The notes under the pieces are model-generated. The model was not told where the DNA came from. It saw nothing but the letters and a program-made list of their open reading frames with translations, and ran no database searches. A program made the translations under genes and the position numbers. DNA of 21,869 bases from CAYOKT01 sp964404605 (GTDB lineage: Bacteria; Electryoneota; Electryoneia; Electryoneales; Electryoneaceae): positions 1 to 21,869 of the forward strand of contig CAYOKT010000048.1 in the NCBI GenBank assembly GCA_964404605.1. Direction: 5' to 3'. Of the stretch, positions 21,775 to 21,869 are shown piece after piece (the stretch's first letter is position 1; the number at the start of each line of letters is the position of its first letter).

Positions 21775-21869
21775 GGGTGACCCGGGACTTCTCGTCGCGG
21801 CGCCTGCCACGCCGCCTGCCTCGGCGTAGCCTTTGGCGTAGCCGGGTAGCTGAAGGCGAAGGCGGGCAG
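21775..21869 (+). repeat. Hairpin element copy I (long class, cut by window end)
   Basis: It opens with GGGTGACCCGGG, the usual left border with one change, downstream of the hydratase gene and in the same direction. Bases 21805-21831 match copy D (minus strand) at 26 of 27 positions, and the similarity continues through GCGTAG...CGGGTA. The right border is not in the window. Confidence 0.6.

Overview
This is a high-GC, Gram-negative-type chromosomal segment, most likely a scaffold from a metagenome-assembled genome. The outer-membrane Omp85/POTRA protein, the RseC-type membrane protein, GmhA and SPOR proteins point to a two-membrane cell. A secreted LVIVD-repeat propeller ending in a YPNPFN-type FlgD-like C-terminal domain is typical of FCB-superphylum candidate phyla (Eisenbacteria, Krumholzibacteria, Latescibacteria and relatives). 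That placement is inference; no rRNA or other decisive marker is present. I see no tRNA, CRISPR array, insertion sequence or prophage.

Layout from left to right: two tandem M3-family oligoendopeptidases on the minus strand, one predicted cytosolic (148-2058) and one with a signal peptide (2397-4313); a SPOR-domain protein interrupted by a true assembly gap (4628-5418, plus); an active-site-degenerate homolog of 2-isopropylmalate/homocitrate synthases (5428-6633, minus); gmhA (6744-7331, plus); leuD (7584-8099, minus); the LVIVD propeller (8462-10609, minus); a three-POTRA Omp85 protein (10917-12704, minus); pfkA (12928-14010) and hisC (14225-15331), both plus; a STAS protein (15818-16198) and an HD-GYP protein (16455-17636), both minus; rseC-like and queG as a tight pair (17890-19572, plus); a response regulator with a histidine-kinase-like dimerisation helix (19861-20583, minus); and an enoyl-CoA hydratase (20875-21651, plus). 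Most genes are housekeeping and transcribed singly, with five divergent promoter regions. Only rseC-queG looks like a real operon.

The most unusual content is intergenic. Nine copies of a hairpin element share conserved flanks (GGGTGGC before, GTTTCATA after), while the stem sequences differ but stay complementary. All nine are in non-divergent regions, and all are oriented so that the hairpin followed by GTTTCATA reads in the direction of a gene ending upstream (for the first copy that gene would lie outside the window). None is in the five divergent promoter regions. This suggests a lineage-specific 3'-end or terminator-like element, with a short class and a long class carrying an inner hairpin. 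One copy supplies the last codons and stop of queG.

There are three runs of exactly 100 N. Two are flanked by identical 55-bp sequences, which marks unmerged k-mer overlaps rather than missing DNA. The third, inside the SPOR gene, is a real gap of unknown size.
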